Origin: Candidatus Uhrbacteria bacterium
Lineage (GTDB): Bacteria; Patescibacteriota; Patescibacteriia; 2-12-FULL-60-25
DNA length: 33,912 bases
Direction of reading: 5' to 3'
Assembly (NCBI GenBank): GCA_903918235.1
Contig: CAIXDN010000052.1
Span: forward strand, 1-33,912
The notes under the pieces were generated by a model that was not told where the DNA came from, searched no databases, and saw only the letters and a program-made list of their open reading frames with translations. Shown here piece by piece: positions 31,993 through 33,912 of the stretch (positions are counted from its first letter, which is position 1; every line of letters begins with the position of its first letter). The position numbers and the translations under genes are program-made.

Positions 31993-32072
31993 ACTTCTAT
32001 AAACTTATCCACTTTACCCAAAACGAAGAGTCCCGTATCGTATAGAACATAAATCGAACACATGAAAAAAAT

Positions 32073-33155
32073 ATGGCAAAAAAAGTAAATGATGAACAAG
32101 CAGGTCGCAACGCAGCAGCACAAACAGCAATCGATCAAATTAAAGAAAAATTTGGTGATGGATCAATTATGCGACTTGGGGAAGCACGCAAGATGGATGT
32201 AGAAACAATCCCAACGGGATGTCTCTCTCTCGATCTCGCGCTCGGAGTCTTTGGAGTTCCGCGCGGACGTATCATTGAAATCTACGGCCCAGAAGCATCT
32301 GGTAAAACGACGCTTGCCCAGCACATCATTTCAGAAGCACAAAAAATGGGTGGCATCGCCGCCTTCGTAGACGCAGAACACGCGCTCGATCCAGAATATG
32401 CAAGAAAGATCGGTGTAAATATCGATGAAATGCTCATCTCTCAACCAGATAACGGAGAGCAGGCTCTCGATATCGTAGAAACACTCGTTCGATCAAATGC
32501 CGTAGACGTCATCGTCGTCGACTCCGTAGCAGCCCTCACACCAAAAGCAGAAATCGAAGGAGAAATGGGCGACCACCACATGGGTCTACAAGCTCGTTTG
32601 ATGTCCCAAGCATTACGCAAACTCACAAGCATTGTCTCTCGTTCAAAAACAACCGTCATCTTCATTAACCAGATTCGTATGAAGATCGGTGTAGTCTTTG
32701 GAAACCCAGAAACAACAACAGGAGGAACAGCGCTTAAGTTCTATTCATCGATGCGTATCGAGGTTCGACGCAGCGCTCAGATAAAAATGGGCGAAAAGAT
32801 TATCGGAAACCGTGTAAAAGTAAAAATCGTAAAAAACAAAGTCGCCGCCCCATTCCGCACAACAGAGTTCGATATTATGTACAACGAAGGCATTTCCGTT
32901 CCTGGTGACTTGCTTGATTGCGGTGTAGAACTTGGCGTTGTAAACAAATCAGGAAATTCCTATTCATTTGGTGGAGAAAAGCTCGGAGTTGGGCGTGAAA
33001 ACGCAAAACTTTCGCTAAAAGAACGCCCAGCAGTCATGAAAGAAATCCGTGAAAAGTCGATCGCTACATGGAAAGAACGCGAGCAAACAGGCACCGCAAT
33101 AAAAAAGACCGACGACTCAGATAGCATGGCAGACGAGATTCCAGCAGAAGAATAA
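32073..33155 (+). CDS. recA: Recombinase RecA
   Basis: 360 residues, normal length. Forms filaments on single-stranded DNA for homologous recombination. Walker [10 protein letters not shown] (72-80), catalytic-Glu region [13 protein letters not shown], Walker [11 protein letters not shown], loop L1/L2 regions [20 protein letters not shown] and [20 protein letters not shown]. The C-terminus is acidic, as usual. No recognisable LexA-type operator lies upstream (GAAC occurs twice as a direct, not inverted, repeat near 32045-32058), so SOS control is not evident. The ftsK gene follows after 36 nt. Confidence 0.98.
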   Translation: MAKKVNDEQAGRNAAAQTAIDQIKEKFGDGSIMRLGEARKMDVETIPTGCLSLDLALGVFGVPRGRIIEIYGPEASGKTTLAQHIISEAQKMGGIAAFVDAEHALDPEYARKIGVNIDEMLISQPDNGEQALDIVETLVRSNAVDVIVVDSVAALTPKAEIEGEMGDHHMGLQARLMSQALRKLTSIVSRSKTTVIFINQIRMKIGVVFGNPETTTGGTALKFYSSMRIEVRRSAQIKMGEKIIGNRVKVKIVKNKVAAPFRTTEFDIMYNEGISVPGDLLDCGVELGVVNKSGNSYSFGGEKLGVGRENAKLSLKERPAVMKEIREKSIATWKEREQTGTAIKKTDDSDSMADEIPAEE

Positions 33156-33173
33156 AACAGAAAACCAAAATTC

Positions 33174-33182
33174 TGATAGAAT
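33174..33182 (+). promoter_or_regulatory. Possible extended -10 element of ftsK
   Basis: TGATAGAAT matches the extended -10 pattern TGnTATAAT at 8 of 9 positions and ends 9 nt before the ATG. The resulting mRNA would have almost no leader; no Shine-Dalgarno is present. Confidence 0.45.
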
Positions 33183-33191
33183 GATGCGGTT

Positions 33192-33912
33192 ATGGCCAGA
33201 CGTAAAAAAAAGTCTTTTGACTTAGCCTTAGATTCGGAAACAGGCAAAGGTATAGCGATAATACTGCTATTCTTTATTTCCTTTTTTCTATTGCTGGCCA
33301 TGTTTGATTTTGCAGGAGCTTTTGGCCATGCATTAAACAACGGAGTTTCCTATGTATTCGGTTGGGATAAAATCGTTGTTCCATTCTTGCTACTAGCCTG
33401 GGCATATCACGTACTCGCCCCAGAAAGACTACCTCTAAAATTCTCTAACGTTATCGGGTTTTTATTGTTTTTTGTCAGCTTAAACCCGCTGGTTCATATT
33501 GTTACTTTCCCTGGAATAGAAAATGTTGCTGACGGAGCCCTCATGTCCTCAGGAGGAAAGCTCGGTGAAATGATCGGCTTACCTCTTGTAGGAATGATGG
33601 GTATGGCAGGAACAATGGCAATATTGGCAGCGCTATTTATTGTTTCGCTTTTACTAACATTCAACGCTTCATTAAAACAGATTTTATTTTTCTTTGACCT
33701 TATGTTCAAAGGAGGAGCAAATTTGGTCCGTGCGATCATGATACCGTTTCAGAAATGGAGCGATTCAAGAACCCGTGCTGCAGAAGCAGCGATGATTCAG
33801 CAAAGCCAAGCTCCAATGCTAGCAAAGTCAGATGAATCAAAAAAGACAACATTCACAAATAGCAATGAGGAGGAAGAGAATGAGAAAGAAAGTGATGAGG
33901 AAGAGGAGGAGG
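33192..33912 (+). CDS. ftsK: DNA translocase FtsK, N-terminal membrane part (cut by window end)
   Basis: 240 codons open to the right edge. A basic start (MARRKKKSF) precedes about four hydrophobic segments (~20-38, ~60-76, ~84-100, ~128-157), the FtsK membrane-anchor pattern that localises it to the division septum. A linker follows, ending in a very acidic run (EEEENEKESDEEEEE, ~225-240). The motor and gamma domains, which would confirm FtsK, are outside the window. The position next to recA and the 4-segment layout support the call. Confidence 0.75.
   Translation, partial: MARRKKKSFDLALDSETGKGIAIILLFFISFFLLLAMFDFAGAFGHALNNGVSYVFGWDKIVVPFLLLAWAYHVLAPERLPLKFSNVIGFLLFFVSLNPLVHIVTFPGIENVADGALMSSGGKLGEMIGLPLVGMMGMAGTMAILAALFIVSLLLTFNASLKQILFFFDLMFKGGANLVRAIMIPFQKWSDSRTRAAEAAMIQQSQAPMLAKSDESKKTTFTNSNEEEENEKESDEEEEE

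Noticed and set aside
32041-32060. Possible SOS operator upstream of recA
   Set aside because: The two GAAC copies are in the same orientation; no GAAC-N4-GTTC or CTG-N10-CAG palindrome is seen.

Overview
The window looks like the replication-origin neighbourhood of a Candidate Phyla Radiation (Patescibacteria, probably Parcubacteria-like) chromosome using the standard bacterial code, with TGA as a stop in several genes. The lineage call is an inference. It rests on the compact single-copy housekeeping set, the large secreted beta-rich proteins of types common in this group, weak or absent Shine-Dalgarno sequences, and TTG/GTG starts. No 16S rRNA gene is present to settle it.

Layout. (1) 1-8556, minus strand: four secreted or membrane-anchored surface proteins in one direction: a short WxL-like secreted protein, a DUF916/WxL-interacting-like membrane protein, a 1096-residue protein with Fn3 and carboxypeptidase-regulatory-like domains, and a large beta-propeller protein that runs off the left edge. 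(2) 8557-9711: an AT-rich, largely non-coding stretch with five parS-like ParB sites (four perfect, one with one mismatch), a long palindrome, and tRNA-Ala and tRNA-Arg genes. (3) 9857-15561: rpsT, holA, polA, an unknown gene, tRNA-Cys and a secreted 3D-domain protein. (4) 15633-19607: a class A penicillin-binding protein and pyrD. (5) 19638-23673: dnaN, a probable oriC (DnaA-box cluster plus a perfect 36-bp palindrome), dnaA, then divergent rpmH-rnpA-yidD and a convergent DUF167 gene. (6) 23740-29842: tig, ychF, a caspase-like peptidase with a twin-arginine-like leader, UDP-glucose dehydrogenase and an unknown gene. (7) 29879-33912: a short ComEC channel protein, a roughly 530-bp non-coding stretch rich in hairpins, a small lipoprotein with two MopE-type acidic motifs, recA, and the start of ftsK.

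How it fits together. dnaA, dnaN, holA, polA, recA, ftsK, oriC and the parS array all serve chromosome replication, repair and segregation. The penicillin-binding protein, 3D protein and yidD serve the envelope. The left-hand cluster probably builds a surface structure. The least explained items are the near-regular parS array, the WxL-like surface module, the caspase-like peptidase, and the hairpin-rich leader of the MopE-type lipoprotein.
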